A DNA stretch of 64,000 nt from Catalinimonas niigatensis (GTDB taxonomy: Bacteria; Bacteroidota; Bacteroidia; Cytophagales; Cyclobacteriaceae), in the NCBI RefSeq assembly GCF_030506285.1, contig NZ_CP119422.1, forward strand, positions 5,753,501 through 5,817,500, read 5' to 3'. The position numbers were made by a program, and so were the translations under genes. Positions 16,783 to 26,796 of this stretch are shown in pieces (position 1 is the stretch's first letter; each line of letters begins with the position of its first letter). The notes below the pieces were generated by a model. That model was given only the letters and a program-made list of their open reading frames with translations, did not search any database and was not told the origin of the DNA.

Positions 16783-18546
16783 ATGAAATCATTTTCTTTC
16801 TTATCCGGTAAAAAAACAAAGCTTTTAAGTTTATTTCAGGAAATAGATTCCCTTCATTCACAAATTGCCGCTGCTGCTGATTTTATCAGTGAAATAGAAA
16901 AAGGTAATCTTGAAATCAAAATCCAAGAAGTTCAAAGCACTGATTCTGAGTTAAGTAATCAACTTACCAGTTCCTTAATCAATCTTCAAAAACAAATGAT
17001 TAGAGTATCTGCAGAAGAAGAACAAAGGAACTGGGTAGCCGAAACTCGATCTAACTTTATGGATATCCTTCGGAACAGGAATAATGACCTCAACGCATTA
17101 GCAGAAACCATCATCAGAAATCTTATTAAATGCCTTTCTGCCAATCAGGGAGGCTTATATCTCATCAATGATGATGAGACAAATGATGTATATATACAGT
17201 TGTTAGCTTGTTATGCGTATGAGCGGAAGAAATATCTGACGCAACGTATAGAAATGGGAGAAGGCTTGGTAGGACAGGTAGTACTGGAAAAAGAATATAT
17301 CTATCTTACTGAGATTCCGGAAGACTATCTCAAAATCACTTCCGGACTGGGAGAGTCTACACCTCGTCATCTACTCATTGTCCCCTTAAAAATTGAGGAA
17401 AAAGTATATGGTGCTATAGAAATAGCTTCCTTTCATGGAATTAAGGATTATGAAATAGAATTTACGATACAGTTATGTGAAAGCATCGCCTCCACAATCT
17501 CTAATGTCAAAAACAACGCACGTACCCAGCAATTGCTAGAAGATACCCAGCAACAGGCAGAGGAAATGAGATCTCAAGGGGAGGAGTTGCAGCAAAACAT
17601 GGAGGAACTCCAGGCTACCCAGGAAGAGATGCAGCGGAAAGCAAGTGAGATAGAGAGCAGGATGACTGCCATTGATGAAAGTGGCATTGCTTCCATTGAA
17701 TTTGAACTGGATGGCACTATTGTCAAAGCCAATACCAACTTCCTGAAGTTGATGGGCTACAATTTAGAAGAGATTGAAGGGAAACATCATCGTATTTTCG
17801 TTTCAAATGACTATGCACAGTCTGACGATTATGCTCAATTCTGGAAGGGCCTGCGTGAAGGTAAAGCTCGCTTTGGAGAATATGAGCGTTTCGGTAAAGG
17901 TGGCAAGCAAGTTTATATCCAGGGCAGCTACTCTATCCTGAGAGATAGCCAAGGAAAACCTAAGAGTGTGATCAAACTGGCAGCGGATATCACCTCTATG
18001 AAACAAGCTCAGGAGGAGTTACAGCAGCAGACTGAAGAAATGAAAGCTCAGGATGAGGAACTGCGTCAGAATCTGGAAGAACTTTCTGCTACTCAGGATG
18101 AGATGCAACGCATTATGAATGAGGTGCAGAACAATGAAATATTGGCTAAGGGGATATTGGATGCTTCTCCAGATTCAATGTTTGCTGTCAATCAGAATTA
18201 TGAGCTGATCACTTTCAATGAAGTATTTAAAGCAACCTGGGAAGTACAGGGAAAAAAAGTAGAAAAAGGGGTTAAAATTCAATCTTTTTTCAGTCCTAAA
18301 GAGTGGAAGGAGCAGCATGAAGTGCTGTATATCAAAGCATTAGCCGGTGAAGCTTTTACTTTAAATGTATCTAAAAAAGTAGGCAAGAATGAAATGTTCT
18401 TTATTGTCTCCTACAGTCCTATAAAGGACAAAATGAACAGTATAGCAGCGGTATCAATTATTGCAAAGGACATTACAGAAATAGAACTAATGCGAGTAGA
18501 AAATGAAAGGCTCTTGAAAGAGATACAGCATGTTACTAAAAAATAA
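16783..18546 (+). CDS. Soluble GAF-PAS-PAS sensor protein without output domain
   Basis: A 587-residue cytosolic protein. Residues 1-100 are helical and HAMP-like without a membrane segment. A GAF domain spans about 105-245 (MGEGLVGQVVLEKEYIYLTEIP, LIVPLKIEEKVYGAIEIAS). Two PAS domains lie at about 294-405 (GTIVKANTNFLKLMGYNLEEI, a chemoreceptor-type PAS) and 455-575, separated by Gln/Glu-rich coiled coils (EEMRSQGEELQQNMEELQ and a near copy). It ends with a short helix, and no histidine kinase, GGDEF, HTH or receptor signalling domain follows. The intergenic leader is long. It may signal through protein contacts or have lost its output domain; the following DNA is decayed, which fits the second view. 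Confidence 0.8.
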   Translation: MKSFSFLSGKKTKLLSLFQEIDSLHSQIAAAADFISEIEKGNLEIKIQEVQSTDSELSNQLTSSLINLQKQMIRVSAEEEQRNWVAETRSNFMDILRNRNNDLNALAETIIRNLIKCLSANQGGLYLINDDETNDVYIQLLACYAYERKKYLTQRIEMGEGLVGQVVLEKEYIYLTEIPEDYLKITSGLGESTPRHLLIVPLKIEEKVYGAIEIASFHGIKDYEIEFTIQLCESIASTISNVKNNARTQQLLEDTQQQAEEMRSQGEELQQNMEELQATQEEMQRKASEIESRMTAIDESGIASIEFELDGTIVKANTNFLKLMGYNLEEIEGKHHRIFVSNDYAQSDDYAQFWKGLREGKARFGEYERFGKGGKQVYIQGSYSILRDSQGKPKSVIKLAADITSMKQAQEELQQQTEEMKAQDEELRQNLEELSATQDEMQRIMNEVQNNEILAKGILDASPDSMFAVNQNYELITFNEVFKATWEVQGKKVEKGVKIQSFFSPKEWKEQHEVLYIKALAGEAFTLNVSKKVGKNEMFFIVSYSPIKDKMNSIAAVSIIAKDITEIELMRVENERLLKEIQHVTKK

Positions 18547-18556
18547 TAACGTAAGG

Positions 18557-19127
18557 CTTTTGCCTCCGGAACTTACAGAAGCAAGGGCTATTGTAACCAA
18601 TACTCACGGTTGGCAGGTAGCTATTGAGGATCTGTATAACGCATTTTCCTCAGAGGATGAAAGGAAAGAAGTAACTTTTAGACGATGAAGGTAACCTAAT
18701 ATTATTAGATGAATATTATATCAAAAAGTATTGGGATGAAGATGCTGAACCCAATGCCGGGGACTCACAACAAGATTTTCCGGTGATAAGATATTCGGAT
18801 GTACTTTTAACCTATGCCGAGGCACAGGCAGAACTTGGGAATTTTAACGTTGCGAATGAATACCTAAACATGGTGAAGAGCCGGGCAAATCTTCCGGATG
18901 TGGATATCAATAATATTGAGGATTTTAAAGACGAAGTGCTTCTGGAAAGAAGGAAAGAATTTGTGGCTGAAGGTCAACGCTTCTTTGATTTGGTGAGAAC
19001 CGAGACGCTGGAAGAAGAGGTTCAGGAGGCAAAAGGAATTCAGGTGAATCCTATTTATTATTTATTCCCCATTCCTCAACGGGAAAGAGATGTGAACACG
19101 AATTTGCCCCAAAATCCAGGTTATTAA
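18557..19127 (+). pseudogene. SusD/RagB C-terminal fragment, truncated and frameshifted
   Basis: Frame 1 encodes LPPELTEARAIVTNTHGW... to DERKEVTF, then is thrown off at a run of four T (18676-18679). One extra T would restore the frame into LDDEGNLILLDEYYIKKYWD. The rest reads IRYSDVLLTYAEAQAELGN, the conserved C-terminal TPR of SusD, and closes with YYLFPIPQRERDVNTNLPQ, the SusD ending. About 190 codons remain of roughly 500, starting immediately after the sensor gene, and no SusC partner is nearby. It is a dead remnant of a lost SusCD locus. Confidence 0.88.
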
Positions 19128-19779
19128 TAGCGTTTTTTTGCAAGAGTAAGTGATTAAAAAAATATGTTCTTAATCTAAAGTTTAAGGTATAGGCCGCTCC
19201 CCACTGGAGGAGCGGTTTCCTTTTGGATGACATAGCTGAAAAGAAGTGAAATGGATCAAGACTTTAAAAACATAGTACATAAATTTGAAAATACCGGATG
19301 AAATCTTAACCCAAATATTTGGGCAATCAGAGCTTCTATCATACTCCGAAAATTATCCGTTGCTTCATGCGAGACAAATTAATTTGCCACTACTTTTATT
19401 TTATCCTTGAAAGGATATGAAGGGCTGGTTGACAACGCTGGCTGGCTATATTCTTTTTAGATCAATCCACTCTTTAGCCAATCCTCTATCACAGAAAATA
19501 TTTCTGCTGATATGCGCACAAATCTTTTTCCTGCTATACTAGAGAGGATAGGCACTAGGAAACAAGGGTGCTCTATGGGATGGAGTGGAACTTATGGAAG
19601 GCGCAATGGATAAAACAGGCGAATTACCAAAATATCCACTAATATTAAATCAGATAGAAAGTCATTAAAGGAAATGCTTCAAACAGGCTTTTATATTGAT
19701 GTGTTTTTAAAAACAACCTTTATTTTGTTCCTTTCAATAAAATATTTTTATACATTCAAGATATCATTCTTTTTCTTCA
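19128..19779. other. Intergenic region, no gene recognised
   Basis: About 650 bases with a terminator at its left end (19194-19222) and otherwise only short frames. One stretch near 19560-19655 reads openly for about 30 codons (NKGALWDGVELMEGAMDK) and may be a coding remnant, but I could not place it in a family. The sigma factor promoter must lie near the right end. Confidence 0.5.
19194..19222 (+). terminator. Rho-independent terminator
   Basis: A seven-base GC-rich stem (ccgctcc 19194-19200, ggagcgg 19209-19215) with an eight-base loop is followed by a T-rich tail (tttcctttt). It lies about 65 bases after the SusD remnant and would have ended the former SusCD transcript. Confidence 0.75.
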
Positions 19780-20409
19780 ATGCAGAAAGATTACCAAACC
19801 ACTATCAACGAATGGAAAGTGAGCAAACCCAGACATGCTGAGTCTGAGTTGTGGCAGGCTATGAAGGCTGGAAATGAAACTGCCTACATGGTAATTTATC
19901 AAAAATTCTTTTCGGCCTTGTATAATTATGGTTGTAAAATCTGTAGTGACAAAGAAATTGTAAAAGATAGCATACAAGACTTATTTGTAGACCTTTGGAA
20001 ACAGCGAAAGCAACTTGCCGATACGGACTCTATTACTTATTATCTTTATGCTGCGCTCAAACGAAGAATTTTGAGAGAACTTAACAAAATTCAAAGACTT
20101 GATCATAACCCCTCTACACAATTACTCCACATCGCCGATTTAAATGCGGAAGAGAGTATCACAATTGAAGAGATGACTCAAAGGCAGAAGCAAAAGATTG
20201 GTGAGGCCATGAAGAAATTAAGCAAACGTCAGCAGGAAGTGATTGAACTCCGATTTTATCAAAATGCCGGTCACGAAGAAATTGCCAGACATTTATCAAT
20301 CAAAGTAGAATCTGTCTATAACCTGGTTTCCAAAGCCTTAAGTATACTCCGAAAACATTTGACCACTCTATCCTTAGTTACACTCTGTTTTCGTTTACTT
20401 ATTGACTAG
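19780..20409 (+). CDS. ECF sigma factor (FecI-like)
   Basis: A 209-residue RNA polymerase sigma factor of the extracytoplasmic-function class. Region 2 is visible at DSIQDLFVDLWKQRKQLAD (about residues 65-83) and region 4 at LSKRQQEVIELRFYQNAGHEEIARHLSI (about 147-174). It stands directly before a FecR-type anti-sigma gene and a SusC receptor that has an N-terminal STN signalling domain, the standard trans-envelope cascade of Bacteroidota. The regulator probably switches on the SusCD and downstream catabolic genes when the substrate binds. Confidence 0.93.
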   Translation: MQKDYQTTINEWKVSKPRHAESELWQAMKAGNETAYMVIYQKFFSALYNYGCKICSDKEIVKDSIQDLFVDLWKQRKQLADTDSITYYLYAALKRRILRELNKIQRLDHNPSTQLLHIADLNAEESITIEEMTQRQKQKIGEAMKKLSKRQQEVIELRFYQNAGHEEIARHLSIKVESVYNLVSKALSILRKHLTTLSLVTLCFRLLID

Positions 20410-20576
20410 TTCTCATGCTTCTATCGTTATGAATATGATGGTAAAATTGATGATATATTGATGTTTTTTCAAATTGTATATTTCTATTTTGCTTGTATTG
20501 TAAATATTAATTTTTCTTCAAAAAAAACGATGAGGTTTTCTCTATTCTTTGCTTTTGTATGTAGAAGATTTAATTC

Positions 20577-21560
20577 ATGGAGCACAGGCATCATACTGCT
20601 GCTGACTTTGCCCAAGACCCATCATTTCAAAAATGGGTACTACAGCAGGATCAGGAGGCGCATACATATTGGTCAAAATGGCTACTTGAACATCCTGAAA
20701 AAGAGGAAGAAGTGCGTCATGCCATAGCACTGATGGGTACATTGGAATTTGGAGAAGATATTGATACTAATACTGCTTTCATTGGGGTATGGCAAAATAT
20801 TGAAAGGAAAACCTTAAGGAAAACAAAGCAGAAGTACAGCTATCTGCTGGCAGCTGCCTGTACTGGTATCCTTATCATTTGCAGTTTTTTATATATGTGG
20901 TTACTTGATGAGCCGGATCTTTATACATTCAGCGCTGAGGACTCAAGTACAACCTATGTATTGCCTGACAGTAGTACCATTATGCTTAATGCTAATTCTC
21001 AGGTGAAATACATGCTCAATAGCAAGGGCGACAGAGAATTGTGGTTGGAGGGAGAAGCTTATTTTGAAGTGAAAAGGCGGCAACACCAGGATGCTATGCA
21101 ACCTTCATCTTTTACTGTGCATACTGATAATGCAGATATAGAAGTGCTGGGTACAGCTTTTAATTTGTATGAAGACCAGAACAAAACGCAGGTAGTGCTG
21201 ACTCATGGGAAAGTTAAAGTGACTACCAATCAATCACAGGCCATATATTTACAACCCGGTGAATTTGCGGAAGTCAAAGCCAAGGAGCCAGCGATTAAGA
21301 AAAAACAGGTAGATACCAATTTATATATCTCCTGGACCAGTAAAAAGATTAAGTTTGATCAGACTCCTTTGTCAGAGATTGCATACTGGATAGAGGATCG
21401 TTACGATAAAAAAGTGCTTATCCCTAACAGTATGGATACCATCACTTTTTCGGCCACTTTGCCACAAGTAAATCTAGAACTGTTACTCGAGGCCATAAAA
21501 CTTACTTATCAGGTGCAAATTGAAATAAATGAGGATGTAATTATCATCAAAGATATTTAA
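20577..21560 (+). CDS. FecR-family anti-sigma factor
   Basis: A 327-residue inner-membrane protein. It has a short cytosolic N-terminus, one membrane helix near residues 84-106 (YLLAAACTGILIICSFLYMW), then the periplasmic FecR domain (TTYVLPDSSTIMLNANSQVKY, GEAYFEVKR, IEVLGTAFNLYED) and a C-terminal STN-like DUF4974 domain. It would hold the sigma factor encoded 170 bases upstream and receive the signal from the STN domain of the SusC receptor that follows. Confidence 0.93.
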   Translation: MEHRHHTAADFAQDPSFQKWVLQQDQEAHTYWSKWLLEHPEKEEEVRHAIALMGTLEFGEDIDTNTAFIGVWQNIERKTLRKTKQKYSYLLAAACTGILIICSFLYMWLLDEPDLYTFSAEDSSTTYVLPDSSTIMLNANSQVKYMLNSKGDRELWLEGEAYFEVKRRQHQDAMQPSSFTVHTDNADIEVLGTAFNLYEDQNKTQVVLTHGKVKVTTNQSQAIYLQPGEFAEVKAKEPAIKKKQVDTNLYISWTSKKIKFDQTPLSEIAYWIEDRYDKKVLIPNSMDTITFSATLPQVNLELLLEAIKLTYQVQIEINEDVIIIKDI

Positions 21561-21601
21561 TAGGAAACTACTTTATCATTTTTTACGCAACAACTAAACT
21601 T

Positions 21602-24600
21602 ATGCAACAGATAGTATGCTTCCGGCGAAGGGGTATGATGTTATTATGCCTATCCCTCTTTGTTTGCTCAGGCTTGTCAGCACAAAATTTTGTGCCTGCA
21701 GCCAATTCTCAAACTGTAGCAGGTGCTTATAACAGCAAGATTATTCGACAACAGCAGATAAGCCTGGCTTCTGCCTTAAAGAAACTGGAGAAGAAATTCT
21801 CAGTCAGCTTCGGATACACAGATCAGACCATCAGGGGTAAATATGTGACTTCTCAGCATCTGGAAAAGATCAAACTGGAAGAAACCCTCGAGGGTATACT
21901 AGCCCCTCTGAAGCTTGACTATCAAAAAATCGGGGATGAATTTTATCTGATCATTCATGATAGAAGAGAAGAATTTATTCCGGAGAAAATAGACAAGAGT
22001 CAATTAGAGAAACCCGGTTCTTATCAGGGAGTATCAAAAATAAACGCGCTTACGCTGGCCGATCATAGCATGGGGTTGAAACTTGCGCAAACGATCTCCG
22101 GCAAAGTAACCGACAGCAGCAATGGAGAGCCACTTCCTGGAGTGAATATTTTAGTCATGGGTACTACAGTAGGTACAGTAACTGATATCAGTGGAAACTA
22201 TCAGATCAATGCCGATGAGGATGCGTCCTTAACCTTTTCATACATTGGCTTCGTTACCCAGACGGTTGAAGTCAATGGCCGCTCTGTGATCAATGTGGCG
22301 ATGGGGTATGATGATCAGGCACTGGATGAGGTAGTAGTCACTGCACTGGGTATTAAAAAAGAGGCTAAAAGCCTGGGCTATGCTGTAGCTACGGTAAGCG
22401 GTGAAGATATTAATGTAAATCGAACGCCTAACATGATGAGTTCCCTTCAGGGAAAAATGGCAGGGGTTAATATCGCTACCATGTCTACCGGACCAGCCGG
22501 TACCAGCAAAATCCGGATAAGGGGGCAATCTTCTTTCAGTGGTCAGAATAATCCCCTTATTGTCATTAATGGAGTACCGGTAGACAATTCAAATTACGCA
22601 TTGGGAGGAAACTTCGGCAATCGTGCAGCCAACAGTTCGGATGGGGGTGATGGCCTCTCCAGCATCAATCCTGATGATATAGAGACCATGACAGTACTGA
22701 AAGGGGCTACCGCTGCAGCCCTGTATGGCTCAAGGGCCAAAGACGGGGTAGTGATGATTACCACCAAAAGCGGTAGCCGGGGTGCAGGAATGGGCATAGA
22801 ATTTAACAGTAATTTTACAACGGATACTCCCCTGGATTTTACGGATTTTCAGTATGAGTACGGACAGGGAGAAAGAGGTGTACGGCCAACATCACCCTTT
22901 CCTACCTCAGGAGTATGGAGTTTTGGAGAGAAGTTTGAGCCTGGTATGACCCAGATTCTCTTTGATAATGAAGAGTGGCCTTATGCGCCTGTGTATGACA
23001 GGATAAGTAAGTTTTACAATATAGGCACCAATTGGACAAATACGGTGACATTCTCTAATGGCGGAGAAAATGGCAGCTTTAGTCTATCATTTGCCAATAC
23101 GGATAACAAGAGTATTATGCCTAATTCGGATTTTAACCGACAGACTATAAACCTGGGATTTGATCAGAACATTACCAGGAAACTAACAGTGCAGGGAAAT
23201 ATCAATTATTCCAACGAATACAACCGTAACCCTCCCCAAATCAATACCCAGGATTTTGCAGTACCTACAGTGGTTGCTACACTGGCCAATTCCATGCCTC
23301 TAGAAGCATTGGAACAGAACCAAACGCTTCCCAATGGGGATGAATTTGTTTTTTCCAGGTTTCTGGTGCGAAACAACCCTTACTATTCCATCAACCATCA
23401 TTTTGAAAATATCAAGCGAGATAGAATCTTTGGTAATTTGGCCTTGCGTTATCAATTGGCTGACTGGTTGTATTTTCAAGGGAGGATCGCACAGGATTTT
23501 TATGTCAGAAATCAGGATTACAACATCCCCAATGGTTATGCACCTATTCCCAGGGCTCCCGAAGGATTTGTCAATGGCTCCTTTACACAGGATGTACGAC
23601 AGTTCAGAGAAGCAAACTATGATTTTCTACTCGGTGCCAACCGTAGCCTGGGAAGTAATTTTGCCATGGATCTCACCTTGGGAGGAAATCAGCGCTATGT
23701 TCGTATGGAATATAACAGCGTAACGGTAAAAGATTTTATTCAGCCCGATCTATACACAGTAATGAATGGACGGGAAAAAAACCCCTTGTATAGCTTATCA
23801 GAAAGGCAAGTAAACTCTTTGTATGGAGCTGCCGAATTATCTTACAGAGATTATGCCTTTTTGAATGTGACTGCACGTAATGACTGGTTCTCGACACTGG
23901 CACCTGATAACCGCAGTATCCTTTACCCTTCTGTAACGGGTAGCTTTGTCTTTTCTCAGGCATTTGCTGACCTTCCCAATTGGTTGAATTTTGGAAAGAT
24001 AAGGGCTGCGTATGCAGAGGTAGGTGATGATAATGTGGCTCCTTATTCCAACGCCTTATACTATAGTGTTGAGAACAACCTTTTTCCCACACCTTCCGGG
24101 CAACCTGTTCCTATTGGAGGAATCTATACCAATACTATCCCCAACAGTAGCCTCAGACCATTAAGAGTTTCGGAAGCTGAAGTAGGCGTAGAGCTTAAGC
24201 TTTTTGAAGATCTGATTGGATTTGATTTTACGTATTATCGTAAAATTACAGAAGATCAGATACTGGCTGCGCAGGTGCCGGATGTATCAGGGTACACCAA
24301 TAAACTGATCAATGTAGGGCAGAGCCTGAACAGAGGTATAGAAATGTTGCTGACTTTCTCACCGGTAAATCGCGCTGCTTTCAGATGGGATGTAAGCCTG
24401 AATGCGTCTTATAATACCTCAGAAGTGTTAAAGCTCGGAACCGCAGAGGCAGATACCATGATCACCGTTGGAGGCAGCGGGGGCAGCACCCTGAGGCAGG
24501 TAGTGGGCAAACCTATCGGGCAGTTGTTCGTCTTTGGCTACCTCAGGGACGATCAGGGCAGAAAAGTTTTTGACCCTAACAGCGGCCGACCTATTCGTGA

Positions 24601-25159
24601 TCCTTCACCGATCAATGTGGGCAGCGCACTACCCAGATATTTTGGTGGTATAAGCAATACCTTTAATTATAAAGGCATTAGGTTATCCACCCTGATTGAT
24701 TTCAAACTGGGCCATAAGATGATCGCGGGTTCCAATATGAATTATTTACGCCACGGTTTGCACAAGAGAACACTGGTAGGTAGAGAAGAAGGATATGTCA
24801 TAGGGGATGGGGTGAACCCGAATGGAGAGATCAACACGACAAGGTCTGATCTCCAGCCTTTTTATGAAACACCCAACGTACTGGGAATTTATGAAGATTT
24901 TGTCTTCAATGCAGGCTTCTGGAAGTTGCGTCAGGTTACGCTGGGCTATGATTTTACCAAACACCTGCCTGAAAATTTCTTCATCAGAAGTTTAAGACTT
25001 GACGCAGTAGCTAATAATGTGCTGGTATTGAAAAAATGGACAGAAAATATGGACCCCGAAATGGTGAACAACTCATCTGACAATGCTTTGGGATTAGATT
25101 TCTGGCCAAGCTTACCTCCTACCAGAAGTATTGGATTTAACTTGAATGTAAAGTTTTGA
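21602..25159 (+). CDS. SusC/RagA TonB-linked outer-membrane receptor with STN domain
   Basis: A 1185-residue outer-membrane protein. After a signal peptide it has an STN signalling domain (about residues 48-120, ISLASALKKLEKKFSVSFGY), a carboxypeptidase-regulatory-like domain (about 160-240, ISGKVTDSSNGEPLPGVNI), a TonB plug (DEVVVTALGIKKEAKSLGYA; MAGVNIATMSTGPAGTSKI) and a long beta barrel. The STN domain marks it as a signal-transducing receptor that talks to the adjacent FecR/sigma pair. Paired with the SusD gene 37 bases downstream, it would import an oligosaccharide or related ligand. The substrate is suggested only by the sugar-acid enzymes that follow. Confidence 0.95.
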   Translation: MQQIVCFRRRGMMLLCLSLFVCSGLSAQNFVPAANSQTVAGAYNSKIIRQQQISLASALKKLEKKFSVSFGYTDQTIRGKYVTSQHLEKIKLEETLEGILAPLKLDYQKIGDEFYLIIHDRREEFIPEKIDKSQLEKPGSYQGVSKINALTLADHSMGLKLAQTISGKVTDSSNGEPLPGVNILVMGTTVGTVTDISGNYQINADEDASLTFSYIGFVTQTVEVNGRSVINVAMGYDDQALDEVVVTALGIKKEAKSLGYAVATVSGEDINVNRTPNMMSSLQGKMAGVNIATMSTGPAGTSKIRIRGQSSFSGQNNPLIVINGVPVDNSNYALGGNFGNRAANSSDGGDGLSSINPDDIETMTVLKGATAAALYGSRAKDGVVMITTKSGSRGAGMGIEFNSNFTTDTPLDFTDFQYEYGQGERGVRPTSPFPTSGVWSFGEKFEPGMTQILFDNEEWPYAPVYDRISKFYNIGTNWTNTVTFSNGGENGSFSLSFANTDNKSIMPNSDFNRQTINLGFDQNITRKLTVQGNINYSNEYNRNPPQINTQDFAVPTVVATLANSMPLEALEQNQTLPNGDEFVFSRFLVRNNPYYSINHHFENIKRDRIFGNLALRYQLADWLYFQGRIAQDFYVRNQDYNIPNGYAPIPRAPEGFVNGSFTQDVRQFREANYDFLLGANRSLGSNFAMDLTLGGNQRYVRMEYNSVTVKDFIQPDLYTVMNGREKNPLYSLSERQVNSLYGAAELSYRDYAFLNVTARNDWFSTLAPDNRSILYPSVTGSFVFSQAFADLPNWLNFGKIRAAYAEVGDDNVAPYSNALYYSVENNLFPTPSGQPVPIGGIYTNTIPNSSLRPLRVSEAEVGVELKLFEDLIGFDFTYYRKITEDQILAAQVPDVSGYTNKLINVGQSLNRGIEMLLTFSPVNRAAFRWDVSLNASYNTSEVLKLGTAEADTMITVGGSGGSTLRQVVGKPIGQLFVFGYLRDDQGRKVFDPNSGRPIRDPSPINVGSALPRYFGGISNTFNYKGIRLSTLIDFKLGHKMIAGSNMNYLRHGLHKRTLVGREEGYVIGDGVNPNGEINTTRSDLQPFYETPNVLGIYEDFVFNAGFWKLRQVTLGYDFTKHLPENFFIRSLRLDAVANNVLVLKKWTENMDPEMVNNSSDNALGLDFWPSLPPTRSIGFNLNVKF

Positions 25160-25196
25160 TGATAAAAAGATGTTTAAAACATAAATATTCAAAGAA

Positions 25197-26747
25197 ATGG
25201 TAAATATTAAATTATATATACAGGGGATATTCACAACAGTATTGTTGTTGTTGTTTGCTGGTTGTGAAGAAGGTTTTGATGATCTCAATACGGACAAAGT
25301 AAACCCTACTACTCTTGACCCGGTGATCGTCATGAATAAAGGTATCTTGGATGCTACCTACCGTGATGGGTTTGGTACATTACAAATGCTTTCTTATAAC
25401 TTTGGTATTGTACAGCAGATCATTACACCATATGGCAGTTCGTTGGCCGGAGCCAATTATAACCAGACCAATACGGCAAATACGGCTCGTGTGTGGCAGA
25501 ATTTTTATCAGAATGTGATCAAACAGGTAGTAGATGTAGTCGCCAAAACCCAGGATGATCCGGAACGTTCCAACCTCTATCAAATGGCAAGGATATGGAA
25601 GGCTTATTCATTTATGATCGTAACCGACACTTATGGTGACATTCCGTATTTTGAGGCTGGCAGAGGCTTCTTAGAAGATATCACAGCGGCAGTGTATGAT
25701 CCACAGCAAGAAATATACACGGATATATTGAATGAGTTGGCGGAAGCCTCAGCCGGACTGGATGCATCACAAGCCATTGAAACCAGTGATATTTTGTATG
25801 GAGGTGACGTGACTCAGTGGAAACGGCTTGGATATTCTCTCTTGTTAAGGGCTGCGATGCGCCTTTCTAAAGTGGACCCTTCCACCGCCCAGACCTATGT
25901 CACGCAGGCAGTAAATGGTGGATTGATGCAGTCTAATGAAGATAATGCAGTCATCAGACACACTGCTTTGTACAACAATTACATAGGGCAGCATTTAACC
26001 GCCCGTGAAAAAACCAACTATTATCTTGCCGCACCCTTTGTTGACTATCTAAAGGAAAACAACGATCCTCGCCTTAGCTCTTTAGCCATAAGATATGTTG
26101 GGGCAACGGGTGGACCTGAACAAACTATGGACAGGGCTTCTACGGCTCCTGAAGTACAGGTAGGTATGCCTATGGGTTACGATGATGTTTCCATCAACAC
26201 GGTGCTTGCAGAAAACGGCGTAGCTAGTTTGTGGGATTTCTCCCAGGGCAATATCAATACCGTGCTCAAAGTGAATGCCCCTGAGTTTCATGTCACTTAT
26301 GCACAGACACAATTGCTTTTAGCTGAAGCGGTAGTGAGGGGTTGGGCTGATGGCGATGCTGCTGCCCTTTTTGCCAGTGGAATCAGGGCACATATGGAGC
26401 AGATGGCAACTTATGATGTAAATGCGACCATAGAAGAAAGTGCCATTCAGGCTTACCTTGATGCACATCCTTTGGAGACAGCTAATGCCTTGGCACAGAT
26501 CAACACACAATACTGGGTGGCTTCTTTTCTGAATGGCTCAGAGGCATGGGCCAACTTTAGGAGGAGTGATTATCCTGCGCTCTTGCCTAATCCTTATCCT
26601 GGTTCTGAAATCACAGAGGAGTTTATTCGGCGTATGCCTTACCCGGATAGTGAGATCATCACCAATCAGCAAAATGTAAGTGATGCCATCAGTCGGCAGG
26701 GGCCTGACAATTTAGATACACGTATGTGGTGGGATGTGGCGCTTTGA
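25197..26747 (+). CDS. SusD/RagB-type nutrient-binding lipoprotein
   Basis: A 516-residue outer-membrane lipoprotein with lipobox LLLFAGC (cysteine at about residue 23) and the start EEGFDDLNTDKVNPTTLDP typical of the SusD-like group 2 family. The TPR core includes MARIWKAYSFMIVTDTYGDIPYFEA and TYAQTQLLLAEAVVRGWADG. It binds ligand over the SusC barrel encoded just upstream. Confidence 0.93.
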   Translation: MVNIKLYIQGIFTTVLLLLFAGCEEGFDDLNTDKVNPTTLDPVIVMNKGILDATYRDGFGTLQMLSYNFGIVQQIITPYGSSLAGANYNQTNTANTARVWQNFYQNVIKQVVDVVAKTQDDPERSNLYQMARIWKAYSFMIVTDTYGDIPYFEAGRGFLEDITAAVYDPQQEIYTDILNELAEASAGLDASQAIETSDILYGGDVTQWKRLGYSLLLRAAMRLSKVDPSTAQTYVTQAVNGGLMQSNEDNAVIRHTALYNNYIGQHLTAREKTNYYLAAPFVDYLKENNDPRLSSLAIRYVGATGGPEQTMDRASTAPEVQVGMPMGYDDVSINTVLAENGVASLWDFSQGNINTVLKVNAPEFHVTYAQTQLLLAEAVVRGWADGDAAALFASGIRAHMEQMATYDVNATIEESAIQAYLDAHPLETANALAQINTQYWVASFLNGSEAWANFRRSDYPALLPNPYPGSEITEEFIRRMPYPDSEIITNQQNVSDAISRQGPDNLDTRMWWDVAL

Positions 26748-26796
26748 TCCTATATTCACAAAAAATACTTTTTATACTCAAAAAATAATATTCGTA

